NCBI RefSeq assembly: GCF_000422765.1
Contig: NZ_AUGR01000006.1
Location: forward strand, 1-64,000
Source: Neptunomonas japonica DSM 18939
GTDB lineage: Bacteria > Pseudomonadota > Gammaproteobacteria > Pseudomonadales > Balneatricaceae
Length of the DNA stretch: 64,000 bases
Direction of reading: 5' to 3'
The position numbers were made by a program, and so were the translations under genes. Positions 1-7,905 of this stretch are shown piece after piece. Below the pieces are notes generated by a model that was not told where the DNA came from, searched no databases, and saw only the letters and a list, made by a program, of their open reading frames with translations. Within the stretch, counting starts at the first letter, position 1, and every line of letters begins with the position of its first letter.

Positions 1-1248
1 GCTAATAGCAATGATGATCCGACATTGAATAACGCCATCACCGACCAGAACGCCACCGAAGACAGCCTATTCAGCTATACCTTTGCTGCCGGTAGCTTCG
101 GCGATGTCGATGCCGGTGATACCCTGACCTACAGCGCGACCTTAAGCGGTGGTACCGCACTGCCGAGCTGGCTCAACTTTGATAACGCCACTCGTACCTT
201 CAGCGGCACACCGTTGAATGCGGATGTCGGCACCCTGACGGTAGACGTTATTGCTGATGATGGTAATGGCGGCACCCCGGCGACCGATAGTTTTAATCTG
301 GTTATTACAAACACAAACGATTTACCGAGTGGGAGCGTTACCATCACCTCGGATGGTACCCCAGCTGAGAATGAAACTCTCAGCGTTACCGACACCCTGA
401 GCGATGAAGACGGCCTGGGTGCTATCACTTACCATTGGCAGCGAAACGGCACCGACATAGGTAGTACGGGTAACAATTACACTTTAGTGGATGCGGATGT
501 CGGTCAAACTATCACAGTAGAAGCGCGTTATATTGATATGACTGGCGTGGTAGGGAGTTTATCTAGTGCGCCTCTAAATATAGATGTAGTGCCAATTGAA
601 ATTATACCAACAGTCGCGATATCTGCTCCTGCTCCTGCTCCTGCTCCTGCTCTTGTGTCTGAAAGTGTGGATGACCCTGAGATTGAAGAGGTAGTTGAGG
701 ATGTGATATCTGATATTGAAACAGTGGTTACTCCAGCAGAAAAGGTTGCGGCTGTAACACCTGAAGAGGTTCAAGCATTTGTTGAGCCGGAAATACCTGC
801 TTTTACTATTGAGGATGCTAAACCTAATCATGTGATTAAACCGCTAGCATTAGCAATAGGGAACCAAACATCCATCGTTACTGACCTTAAAGCTAATTGG
901 GCTCAATTATCAGACCCGCTTTTGTTAGTTAATTCAAGTGGGTTTATGAATGGTTTGGATGAAGTAGAGAAAGATTTCCAAAAACAAATATCTCTAGATC
1001 AGATGGTTGTAGGCAGTGGGATTGCGATGTCCACAGGGCTATCCATCGGGTACGTTACGTGGCTAATAAGAAGCGGTGTTTTGTTATCGAGTGTTCTTAC
1101 TTCTTTGCCAGCTTGGCGTTTTGTTGATCCTTTACCTATTTTATCGACAATGGATGGTACTGATTTATATGAAGATGATGAAGATTCACTTGAAGAGTTA
1201 GTTCAAAAAGAGACGTCGCAAGACAAATCTATAAGTAAGGATCCTTAA
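1..1248 (+). CDS. C-terminal part of a giant cadherin/Ig-repeat surface protein with a membrane-like C-terminal segment (5' partial)
   Basis: The reading frame is open from base 1 (A-N-S-N-D-D-P...), so the gene starts upstream of the window; an internal TTG at 25 is not its real start. Bases 1-300 encode a cadherin-like/He_PIG-type repeat (motifs LPSWLNFD, TRTFSGTP, DGNGGTPATDSF), and 330-580 a second Ig-like repeat (SDEDGLGAITYHWQRNG, VDADVGQTITV). A linker follows with an Ala-Pro run (625-654) and acidic sequence. The last 110 residues contain a Gly-rich hydrophobic stretch (about 1006-1116; GLSIGYVTWLIRSGVLLSS, then LPAWRFVDPLPIL) and a charged tail. Such repeats are typical of very large adhesins or type I-secreted surface proteins; the hydrophobic end suggests membrane anchoring rather than a secretion signal. 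The repeat part is visibly richer in G+C than the tail. One base separates the stop from the kinase gene downstream, so they are probably co-transcribed. The ligand is unknown. Confidence 0.8.
   Translation, partial: ANSNDDPTLNNAITDQNATEDSLFSYTFAAGSFGDVDAGDTLTYSATLSGGTALPSWLNFDNATRTFSGTPLNADVGTLTVDVIADDGNGGTPATDSFNLVITNTNDLPSGSVTITSDGTPAENETLSVTDTLSDEDGLGAITYHWQRNGTDIGSTGNNYTLVDADVGQTITVEARYIDMTGVVGSLSSAPLNIDVVPIEIIPTVAISAPAPAPAPALVSESVDDPEIEEVVEDVISDIETVVTPAEKVAAVTPEEVQAFVEPEIPAFTIEDAKPNHVIKPLALAIGNQTSIVTDLKANWAQLSDPLLLVNSSGFMNGLDEVEKDFQKQISLDQMVVGSGIAMSTGLSIGYVTWLIRSGVLLSSVLTSLPAWRFVDPLPILSTMDGTDLYEDDEDSLEELVQKETSQDKSISKDP
625..654 (+). repeat. Hexanucleotide tandem repeat coding Ala-Pro
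   Basis: Five consecutive 6-bp units (GCTCCT x4, then GCTCTT) encode an APAPAPAPAL-type linker inside the giant surface protein. The unit is a multiple of three, so copy-number slippage would change linker length without shifting the frame. Confidence 0.9.
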
Positions 1249-1249
1249 T

Positions 1250-4210
1250 GTGCTAGACAAAATTTTCGGAAAGCATAGCTCCAAAGCTAGAATAGCACTA
1301 GGGCAAGCAAGCATTATAGTGAGTCTTGTCTTGATGGCTGCAATGACAGGTTTATTGCCAAACGAAGGGAATATAAAGCGCGAGGCACGAATAGTGCTGG
1401 CAGAAACAATAGCCGTAAACAGTTCATTATATATTACGCGCTCTGATATTCGTCGTATGCATTCTGTTTTAGAAGTGACGGTAAAAAGAAATGCAGATTT
1501 ATTGTCTGCTGGTGTACGTCGCAGAGATAGTAAATTATTAGCGGATATCGCTGAACACTCTTCTTATTGGGAGCCTCTCGAAGGCTTGGCATCAACGGAT
1601 ACGGATGTGGTGGTTCCAGTTTGGGAAGGCGATCAGCAATGGGGGCAAGTTGAGCTTCGGTTCACTCCAATAGAAGCTCAGGGGATTTGGGGATACTTAA
1701 CTAATCCTGTTGTTATATTTATCATGTTTTTAAGCACATCTTGTTTTGTTATTTTCTTTTGGTATTTAGGGAGAATGTTAAAGCAGTTAGACCCGTCTCA
1801 AGCTGTACCTGACAGGGTTCGATCGGCACTTGATACCATGGCTGAAAGTCTTTTAGTTATGGATATTAAACAAAACATCGTACTGGCAAACCAAGCATTT
1901 TCTACGTTAGTAGATCGTCCTGCTGAAAAACTGGTTGGGCTCAAGGCATCCACTTTTCCGTGGCTTGATAATAATAATGATGCCTCTGTCGACAAGTATC
2001 CATGGAAAATCGCGATGGAAAGTGGTGAACCGATCACTAACCATATTGTTCGTTTGCAACTACCTAATAAACTCAATAAGTCATTTATGGTTAACTGCTC
2101 TCCTGTTCTGCTTCCTGGCGGGAAGGTCGGTGGTGTGCTGGTTAGTTTGGATGATGTCACCGCTTTAGAAGAGAAGGATATTGAGCTAAGACGCTCAAAA
2201 GAAGAGGCCGAAACGGCCAACCTAGCTAAGAGTGAGTTTCTGGCAAACATGAGCCATGAAATCCGCACGCCCATGAATGCTATTTTAGGATTTACCGAAC
2301 TGTTACGCCGTGACCGAGGAGGTTTGCAGCCTGACCAACGTAAGCATTTGAATACTATTTCATCTAGCGGACAGCATTTATTGGATCTGATCAACGACAT
2401 TCTTGATTTATCCAAGGTAGAAGCAGGGCACTTAGATGTTGAAGTAATAGATTGTAAACCTGCTCAGGTAATTCAGCAGGTCATGCAGACTATGAAAGTA
2501 AAAGCGGATGAGAAGGGTCTTGAGCTTAAATTTGAAGCGTTGACAGCTTTACCAGAAGAGATAAAAACGGACCCAGGAAGAGTTAGACAAATTCTTACTA
2601 ACTTAATTGGTAATTCGATTAAGTTTACTGAACAAGGCTCAATTACTGTGCGCGTTTCAGTCCGGGATCGTACAAACCCTCAATTAAAAGTAGATATTAT
2701 TGATACCGGTATTGGTATGACTGAACAACAAGTTGGTTCTGTATTTGATCCGTTCGTACAGGCTGATAGCTCAATTACGAGACGCTTTGGTGGAACCGGC
2801 CTAGGACTTTCTATTAGTCATAAATTTGCTCATGCACTGGGCGGCGATATTCTTGCCAGTAGTGATTATGGCCAAGGGAGTATTTTTTCATTAATTTTAG
2901 ACTTGGAAGATACAGTGGGGGCCGCATGGTTAACACCTGATGACTTACTGTTTGAAGTGGAGCATGAGGAGTCGAGTGATGTCATTAAGTGGAAGCTCCC
3001 GGTAGCTGACATTCTTGTCGTTGATGATGGAAATGAAAATAGGGAGTTACTGAAGCTCGTATTAGAAGACCTAGGTATAAAGGTGACGACTGCTGTTCAT
3101 GGGCAAGATGGGCTAGAAAAAGCATTACAACATAGTTTTGATGTGATCTTGATGGATGTACAGATGCCTGTAATGGATGGCTACGCAGCGGTTAGTGAAA
3201 TGCGCAAAATGGGTTTAAAGCAGTCTGTTGTTGCATTAACGGCACATGCGATGAAAGGGATAGAAAAGCGTTGTATTGAAGCGGGATATAGCCACTACAT
3301 GACTAAGCCAATCAACATAGAAGCGCTTGTCCAGTTATTGGCGGAGCTACTTGGTGGTGAGAAAGTGGTTGAAAAGACATCATTAACACCGCAGCGAATT
3401 AATCCATCTTACATTGATAAGTTTTCTTCTGAACCAGAGCAAGTTGATCGAGAAGGTGAACAAAGTGTTTCTTATCCACCGATCGTATCCACTTTAGCGG
3501 TTAACAAGAAATTTATAGACATTATTAAACGTTTTATTACTAAGCTTGAGTTGCAGCTTGAACAGATGAAAAAAGCTTTAAGAGAAGATGACTTTTCTGA
3601 TCTATCTGATTTGGCGCACTGGCTTAAAGGGTCTGCGGGTAGTGTTGGTTTTGATGACTTTACTGAGGTCGCAAAAGAGCTTGAAGATGCTGCAAAAGCA
3701 AAAGACAAAGAGAGTGCTGAAAGTCAATTATCCAGTGTTGAGCAGCTTTATCAGCGAGCTCTTTTAGGGCTTGAACCTTCAAATAATATGATGGAAAAGC
3801 CTGATAATACTGAAGCAAAAAAGAGAGTAGTTCAGGAAAAATCGCAGTTAGAATCTTTTGCTAGAGGGCCTATACGTTCGTCATTGATTGAAAATAACCC
3901 TAAGTACCAAAAAATTGTAGACCGTTTTATTACTCGTTTAGAAGAGCAGTCCCTTGAAATTGATAAGGCTGTCTATAATCGCAATTATAATGATCTTGGT
4001 AAGTTATCTCATTGGCTGAAAGGGTCAGCGGGTAGCCTTGGCTTTGATGATTTAACCGAGCCTGCGAAGGAGCTTGAAGCAGCTGCCAAACGGCATGATC
4101 AAACTTTAGTTGAAGAAAGCTATGCTCAAATTAGGTCACTTATTCTTCGAGTAGAAAATGTTAATCCGAATCTCTTTGCCGCAGTCGAGAGTACTCAAAG
4201 TGACGACTAA
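1250..4210 (+). CDS. Membrane-bound hybrid sensor histidine kinase with PAS, receiver and two Hpt domains
   Basis: The start is GTG 1250, one base after the upstream stop, with AAGGA about 10 bases before it; the ATG at 1248 meets a stop at once. Domain order (986 aa): TM helix ~14-36, periplasmic segment ~37-150 of unknown type, TM helix ~152-175, PAS ~190-310, HisKA with phosphoacceptor His336 (SHEIRTPMN), HATPase (N box TNLIGNSIKFTE, DTGIGM, GGTGLGLSIS), receiver with Asp636 (LMDVQMPVMDG), and two C-terminal Hpt domains with His790 (LAHWLKGSAGS) and His921 (LSHWLKGSAGS). All catalytic motifs are intact, so a four-step phosphorelay (BarA/ArcB type) is expected. Two tandem near-duplicate Hpt domains are uncommon. 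Coupling to the surface protein before it and the receiver-GGDEF-EAL protein after it suggests these are its input and output partners (inference). Confidence 0.93.
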   Translation: MLDKIFGKHSSKARIALGQASIIVSLVLMAAMTGLLPNEGNIKREARIVLAETIAVNSSLYITRSDIRRMHSVLEVTVKRNADLLSAGVRRRDSKLLADIAEHSSYWEPLEGLASTDTDVVVPVWEGDQQWGQVELRFTPIEAQGIWGYLTNPVVIFIMFLSTSCFVIFFWYLGRMLKQLDPSQAVPDRVRSALDTMAESLLVMDIKQNIVLANQAFSTLVDRPAEKLVGLKASTFPWLDNNNDASVDKYPWKIAMESGEPITNHIVRLQLPNKLNKSFMVNCSPVLLPGGKVGGVLVSLDDVTALEEKDIELRRSKEEAETANLAKSEFLANMSHEIRTPMNAILGFTELLRRDRGGLQPDQRKHLNTISSSGQHLLDLINDILDLSKVEAGHLDVEVIDCKPAQVIQQVMQTMKVKADEKGLELKFEALTALPEEIKTDPGRVRQILTNLIGNSIKFTEQGSITVRVSVRDRTNPQLKVDIIDTGIGMTEQQVGSVFDPFVQADSSITRRFGGTGLGLSISHKFAHALGGDILASSDYGQGSIFSLILDLEDTVGAAWLTPDDLLFEVEHEESSDVIKWKLPVADILVVDDGNENRELLKLVLEDLGIKVTTAVHGQDGLEKALQHSFDVILMDVQMPVMDGYAAVSEMRKMGLKQSVVALTAHAMKGIEKRCIEAGYSHYMTKPINIEALVQLLAELLGGEKVVEKTSLTPQRINPSYIDKFSSEPEQVDREGEQSVSYPPIVSTLAVNKKFIDIIKRFITKLELQLEQMKKALREDDFSDLSDLAHWLKGSAGSVGFDDFTEVAKELEDAAKAKDKESAESQLSSVEQLYQRALLGLEPSNNMMEKPDNTEAKKRVVQEKSQLESFARGPIRSSLIENNPKYQKIVDRFITRLEEQSLEIDKAVYNRNYNDLGKLSHWLKGSAGSLGFDDLTEPAKELEAAAKRHDQTLVEESYAQIRSLILRVENVNPNLFAAVESTQSDD

Positions 4211-4289
4211 TATGCTTAACCTTATTACGATTAACGGATTTATTTTGTTTTCTATCAAGGTTAAGTGGTTTTACAGAGAAGGTTGCTTG

Positions 4290-4315
4290 AAGTGTGCCTA
4301 AAGTGTCTTACACTT
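4290..4315. promoter_or_regulatory. Operator-like AAGTGT repeats upstream of the GGDEF-EAL gene
   Basis: AAGTGT occurs at 4290-4295 and 4301-4306, 11 bp apart (one helical turn), and in inverted form ACACTT at 4310-4315, three bases after the second copy. The cluster ends about 40-50 bp before the start codon. This looks like a dimeric regulator site plus an extra half-site; the binder is unknown. Confidence 0.35.
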
Positions 4316-4353
4316 AAACTCATGCACGATGCGATAGGTTGAATTAAACCTGT

Positions 4354-6120
4354 GTGAGAAATATGGAACTTAACTCGGATGTTCTTGATGTGAGTGACAA
4401 TACAGTTTTGACAAACTCCTTGATTATGATGGTTGATGATGAACCTATCATGATTGATCTGATTCAAGCTTTTCTTGAAGATGCGGGTTACGAAAATTTT
4501 TTAGGACAAAGTGATTCGACATGCGCTGTCGAGCTAGTGGCTGACCGTAAACCGGATGTACTGCTGCTTGATTTAGTAATGCCGGATGTTACGGGGTTTA
4601 TGGTGTTAGAAGCTTTAAGGGGCATGGAGCAAACAAAGCATCTTCCAATTATTGTTCTTACATCATCAAGTGATGGTGCTACAAAGTTAAAAGCGCTTGA
4701 ATTGGGAGCGACTGACTTTTTAGGCAAACCGGTTGACCCCAGTGAGCTTGTGCTCAGGGTTAGGAACATACTCACGGTTAAGGCTTACCAAGATCAATTA
4801 GCATATTATGATGCGTTAACAGGCTTGCCTAATCGTAAGCTTTTCTTGGAGCGCTTAACGGCAGCAGTTGATGCATCACAAGTCAGTAATGAGCAACTGG
4901 CAGTTATAGTAATACATTTAAATACGTTTAAAGCTATTAATGATAGTTACGGACCTAAGGTCGGAGATGATGTATTAAGAGAGTCTGCTATTCGGTTACA
5001 GAGCTGTTTAAGTGCATTGGAGATGAGTGGTACTTTACACAATCAAGATCCATTGAAGATAATTTCTAAGATCTCTGGTGATGAATTTTCGATTTTACTG
5101 AGTTATGAGTTATCTGATGATGAGCTTTCATACGTAGCGGAACGTTTAATAAAAACGTTTGAAGAACCCTTTATTATCGATAAACAAAGTTTATATATCA
5201 GTATTAGTTTGGGAATCGCAATGAGTCAGCGTGATGGAGATGATGCTGATATCGTCTTGAAAAATGCGAGTTATGCGGCTCATCACTCACATGATGAAAC
5301 AACAGGCCAGTTACAGTTTTATTCGAAAGAAGCAAACCAGCATCTGCAGGAACGTCTGCAGATGCAGCAAGACTTAACAAAAGCAATTAAAGAAAAAGAG
5401 TTTTACTTGGTGTTTCAGCCACAAGTTGATGCGTTTACAGGTCAAGTTAAAGGAGCGGAGACATTACTGCGCTGGGCGCACCCTGATAAGAATTTTGTAT
5501 CTCCTGCTGTTTTTGTTCCCATTGCAGAGCAAAGTGGGTTAATGGAAGAGATTGGTTCTTGGGTGTTATTAAGCGCTTGCCGTCAAGCGGCCAGTTGGCA
5601 GCAACAAGGGATGAGTGATGTATCAATCTCAATTAATGTATCGAGCCAACAGTTTAGCTCAGATAATTTTGTGCAATTTGTTGGCCAGTGCCTTCAAGAT
5701 ACCAATGTTCGCCCAGCATCAGTGGTGATTGAAATGACTGAAAGCTTGGCAATGAGCGATATTGATAAAACGAATGCAATTCTCAATCAGCTTCAAGCTT
5801 TAGGGCTGAAGGTCTCCGTAGATGATTTTGGTACAGGTTATTCTTCCCTTAGTTACTTAAAAAGCTTTCCATTAGATGAGCTTAAAATTGATAAAGCTTT
5901 TGTTGATGGGCTTCCTGACAATAAAGGAGACCAGGCGATTACTTCTGCCATTATTACTATGGCAAAGAAGCTCAATTTTTTAGTGGTTGCAGAAGGCGTC
6001 GAAAATCAAGAACAGGCTGATTATTTAGCAATCGCTGGTTGTGATTTATTCCAAGGCTACCACTTTGCAAGGCCGCTTGAAGTTGAAGCGTTTCAGGCGT
6101 TTTATAAGCAGCACAGATAA
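4354..6120 (+). CDS. Response regulator with GGDEF and EAL domains (c-di-GMP turnover)
   Basis: A 588-aa soluble protein: receiver domain (about residues 25-145; phosphoacceptor Asp73 in LLLDLVMPDV, Lys in LGKPVDP), GGDEF domain (about 150-315) and EAL domain (about 330-585). The GGDEF signature reads SGDEF (241-245), so cyclase activity is possible but uncertain. The EAL signature reads ETLLRW from Glu369, with the remaining catalytic set present (SINVSSQQF, Glu460 in EMTES, Asp490-Asp491 in DDFGTGYSS, LKIDKAFV), so phosphodiesterase activity is likely. The start may be GTG 4354 or ATG 4363; neither has a strong ribosome site. A 143-bp gap separates it from the hybrid kinase, whose Hpt domains could phosphorylate the receiver (inference). 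Confidence 0.92.
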   Translation: MRNMELNSDVLDVSDNTVLTNSLIMMVDDEPIMIDLIQAFLEDAGYENFLGQSDSTCAVELVADRKPDVLLLDLVMPDVTGFMVLEALRGMEQTKHLPIIVLTSSSDGATKLKALELGATDFLGKPVDPSELVLRVRNILTVKAYQDQLAYYDALTGLPNRKLFLERLTAAVDASQVSNEQLAVIVIHLNTFKAINDSYGPKVGDDVLRESAIRLQSCLSALEMSGTLHNQDPLKIISKISGDEFSILLSYELSDDELSYVAERLIKTFEEPFIIDKQSLYISISLGIAMSQRDGDDADIVLKNASYAAHHSHDETTGQLQFYSKEANQHLQERLQMQQDLTKAIKEKEFYLVFQPQVDAFTGQVKGAETLLRWAHPDKNFVSPAVFVPIAEQSGLMEEIGSWVLLSACRQAASWQQQGMSDVSISINVSSQQFSSDNFVQFVGQCLQDTNVRPASVVIEMTESLAMSDIDKTNAILNQLQALGLKVSVDDFGTGYSSLSYLKSFPLDELKIDKAFVDGLPDNKGDQAITSAIITMAKKLNFLVVAEGVENQEQADYLAIAGCDLFQGYHFARPLEVEAFQAFYKQHR

Positions 6121-6139
6121 TCACTTTTATTGTTTATTA

Positions 6140-7273
6140 CTATCTTTTTTTGAAAGGTAAGCCCTTCGATAGTTCGCTAATTTGTGTCCTCATGAGAGCC
6201 TCTTCTTCCTCTAAAAACTGAACAATTGCCTGTTTGAATGAGGGGTTGCTGATGTAATGGGAAGACCAGGTCTCTATGGGTTCAAACCCTCTTTGTATCT
6301 TATGTTCTCCTTGTGCGCCTGGGTCAAACCGCTGTAGGCCATGTTGCATGCAATACTCTATACCTGTGTAAAAGCAGGTCTCAAAATGCAGGCTGTGAAA
6401 CTCTTCAATGCATCCCCAGTAACGTCCATAAAGTGTTTGGCTATCTTTAAAGCATAGCGCGGTTGCTACATACTTAGACTCATATTGTGCGGCAAACAAG
6501 ACTATTTGCTCGGGCATGGTTTGTAATAAATTGCTAAAGAAATCTTGAGTCAGGTACCCCTGTCTGCCACGTTTTAAGTGTGTTAGGTGATAGCAGTGGT
6601 AAAAGGTGTTTAATAGCGACTCTGTAATATCACTACCTTCAATGCACTTAATGGTAACGCCTTGCTCTGCGATTTTTTGCCTTTCACGTTTAATGCTTTT
6701 TCTCTTGCGAGAGTTAAAACCCTCTAAGAAATGTTCAAAACTCAGATAATCTTTGTTAAACCAGTGATATTGGGTGCCTAACCTGCATATAAAATTTTGG
6801 GCTTTCATGTGCTGATGTTGCTCGCCTTCAAAAAAAAGGCCATGCCATGATGAGATTCCTCTTTCAGCACAAACTTGTTTAATAATTTGGCTTAAGAGGG
6901 GGAGTACCTCAGTAAGTGGTTTGTTTGTAGCGATGCGAGGGCCTGTTGCAGGCGTAAAGGGGACCGATGTAACAAGTTTTGGATAATAATCTAACCCATG
7001 GCGCTCATAAGCGTCGGCCCATGCCCAGTCAAAAACATATTCCCCATAAGAGTGGTTTTTCAAATACAAAGGGAGAATCAGAATGCACTCGTCGTCTTCG
7101 AACAAGCGAAGATGAAGAGGTTGCCAACCTGTTTGAACTGATACAGCGCCACTGGACTCTAATGCTTCAAGAAACTCATAACGAATAAAGGGGTGGGACT
7201 TGCCTGCAAGGCGTTCCCAATCAACTGAGCCGATATCAGTAATGCTTTTGGATAGATCAAATCGATATGTCAT
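6140..7273 (-). CDS. FemAB-like/GNAT-superfamily acyltransferase (COG3146, PF04339 type)
   Basis: A 377-aa soluble protein with the hallmarks of the FemAB_like family: an early HPFIRYEFLEALE segment, PLYLKNHSYGEYVFDWAWADAY, FTPATGPRI, SSWHGLFF, FNSRKRKSIKRER, and a C-terminal DPGAQGEHKIQRGFEP block. Members are predicted amino-acyl or acyl transferases with the GNAT fold; the substrate is not established, although peptidoglycan or lipid precursors have been suggested for relatives. The length is typical. It converges with the GGDEF-EAL gene (19 bp between stops) and diverges from the HIT gene. The family assignment is firm; the reaction is not. Confidence 0.85.
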   Translation of the reverse strand: MTYRFDLSKSITDIGSVDWERLAGKSHPFIRYEFLEALESSGAVSVQTGWQPLHLRLFEDDECILILPLYLKNHSYGEYVFDWAWADAYERHGLDYYPKLVTSVPFTPATGPRIATNKPLTEVLPLLSQIIKQVCAERGISSWHGLFFEGEQHQHMKAQNFICRLGTQYHWFNKDYLSFEHFLEGFNSRKRKSIKRERQKIAEQGVTIKCIEGSDITESLLNTFYHCYHLTHLKRGRQGYLTQDFFSNLLQTMPEQIVLFAAQYESKYVATALCFKDSQTLYGRYWGCIEEFHSLHFETCFYTGIEYCMQHGLQRFDPGAQGEHKIQRGFEPIETWSSHYISNPSFKQAIVQFLEEEEALMRTQISELSKGLPFKKR

Positions 7274-7339
7274 GCTTTATACTGTTGTTTATAGTGACTA
7301 TTTTCAATGTAATTTAGCGATTTTATTAAGGGGATTGCA

Positions 7340-7795
7340 ATGGATGAATTAGAACTTGAATTTGAACTCGACACACGTCTCTCTAATGACTGTATTGTCA
7401 TGGGTGATTTTCCGCTTTGTCGTCTCTTGTTGATGAATGATTCAAACTATCCGTGGTTTATTTTAGTTCCACGCAGAGCCGGCGCTACTGAAATTTATCA
7501 TTTACCCAAAGAAGAGCAGCATCAGCTTATTGATGAATCTTCGATGGTTGCCGAAATTATGGCAGATAGCTTTAGTGCAAGAAAAATGAATATAGCGAAC
7601 TTAGGGAATATGGTCCCGCAACTACATATCCACCATGTCGCCCGTCATGAGGACGATCTTGCATGGCCAGGGCCAGTATGGGGCAAGCATCCAGCGGTTC
7701 CTTATACACAAGAAAAGATTGATAAAATACATTCACGTATCAAATCGATGATCACGGAAGAGGTATCCTTTGTCTTGAATGAAAATATGGGCTAG
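7340..7795 (+). CDS. HIT domain nucleotide-binding protein
   Basis: A 151-aa protein of the histidine-triad family. The triad lies in QLHIHHVAR (His96, His98, His99), preceded by ANLGNMVPQ and followed by DDLAWPGPVWG, as in the HIT proteins common in marine gammaproteobacteria and pseudomonads. HIT proteins hydrolyse or transfer nucleotidyl groups from dinucleotides or nucleoside phosphoramidates. The start ATG has AAGGGG upstream. It diverges from the FemAB-like gene and precedes aspS on the same strand, with a separate promoter-like region between. Its true substrate is unknown. Confidence 0.85.
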   Translation: MDELELEFELDTRLSNDCIVMGDFPLCRLLLMNDSNYPWFILVPRRAGATEIYHLPKEEQHQLIDESSMVAEIMADSFSARKMNIANLGNMVPQLHIHHVARHEDDLAWPGPVWGKHPAVPYTQEKIDKIHSRIKSMITEEVSFVLNENMG

Positions 7796-7801
7796 TTGTC
7801 G

Positions 7802-7852
7802 CTGTAACGTTGCGCTAATTCAGGTATAATTTTGCCCTTTGTTTATACCTGA
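7802..7852 (+). promoter_or_regulatory. Putative aspS promoter with overlapping inverted repeat
   Basis: A perfect TATAAT lies at 7825-7830 with only a poor -35 (CTGTAA) 17 bp before it. A perfect 10-bp inverted repeat, TCAGGTATAA (7820-7829) and TTATACCTGA (7843-7852), covers the -10 and the expected start of transcription. It could be an operator or a 5' hairpin of the aspS transcript. Confidence 0.4.
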
Positions 7853-7905
7853 TTTTTAAGTGGTGCTGGTGAACAGCATCCAGCAATAGATAGGAACAGT
7901 AGACT

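Noticed and set aside
574-831. Minus-strand frame rich in Arg and Ser over the Ala-Pro repeat
   Set aside because: It is an antisense reading of the GCTCCT repeat, with no start signals, inside a clear coding region.
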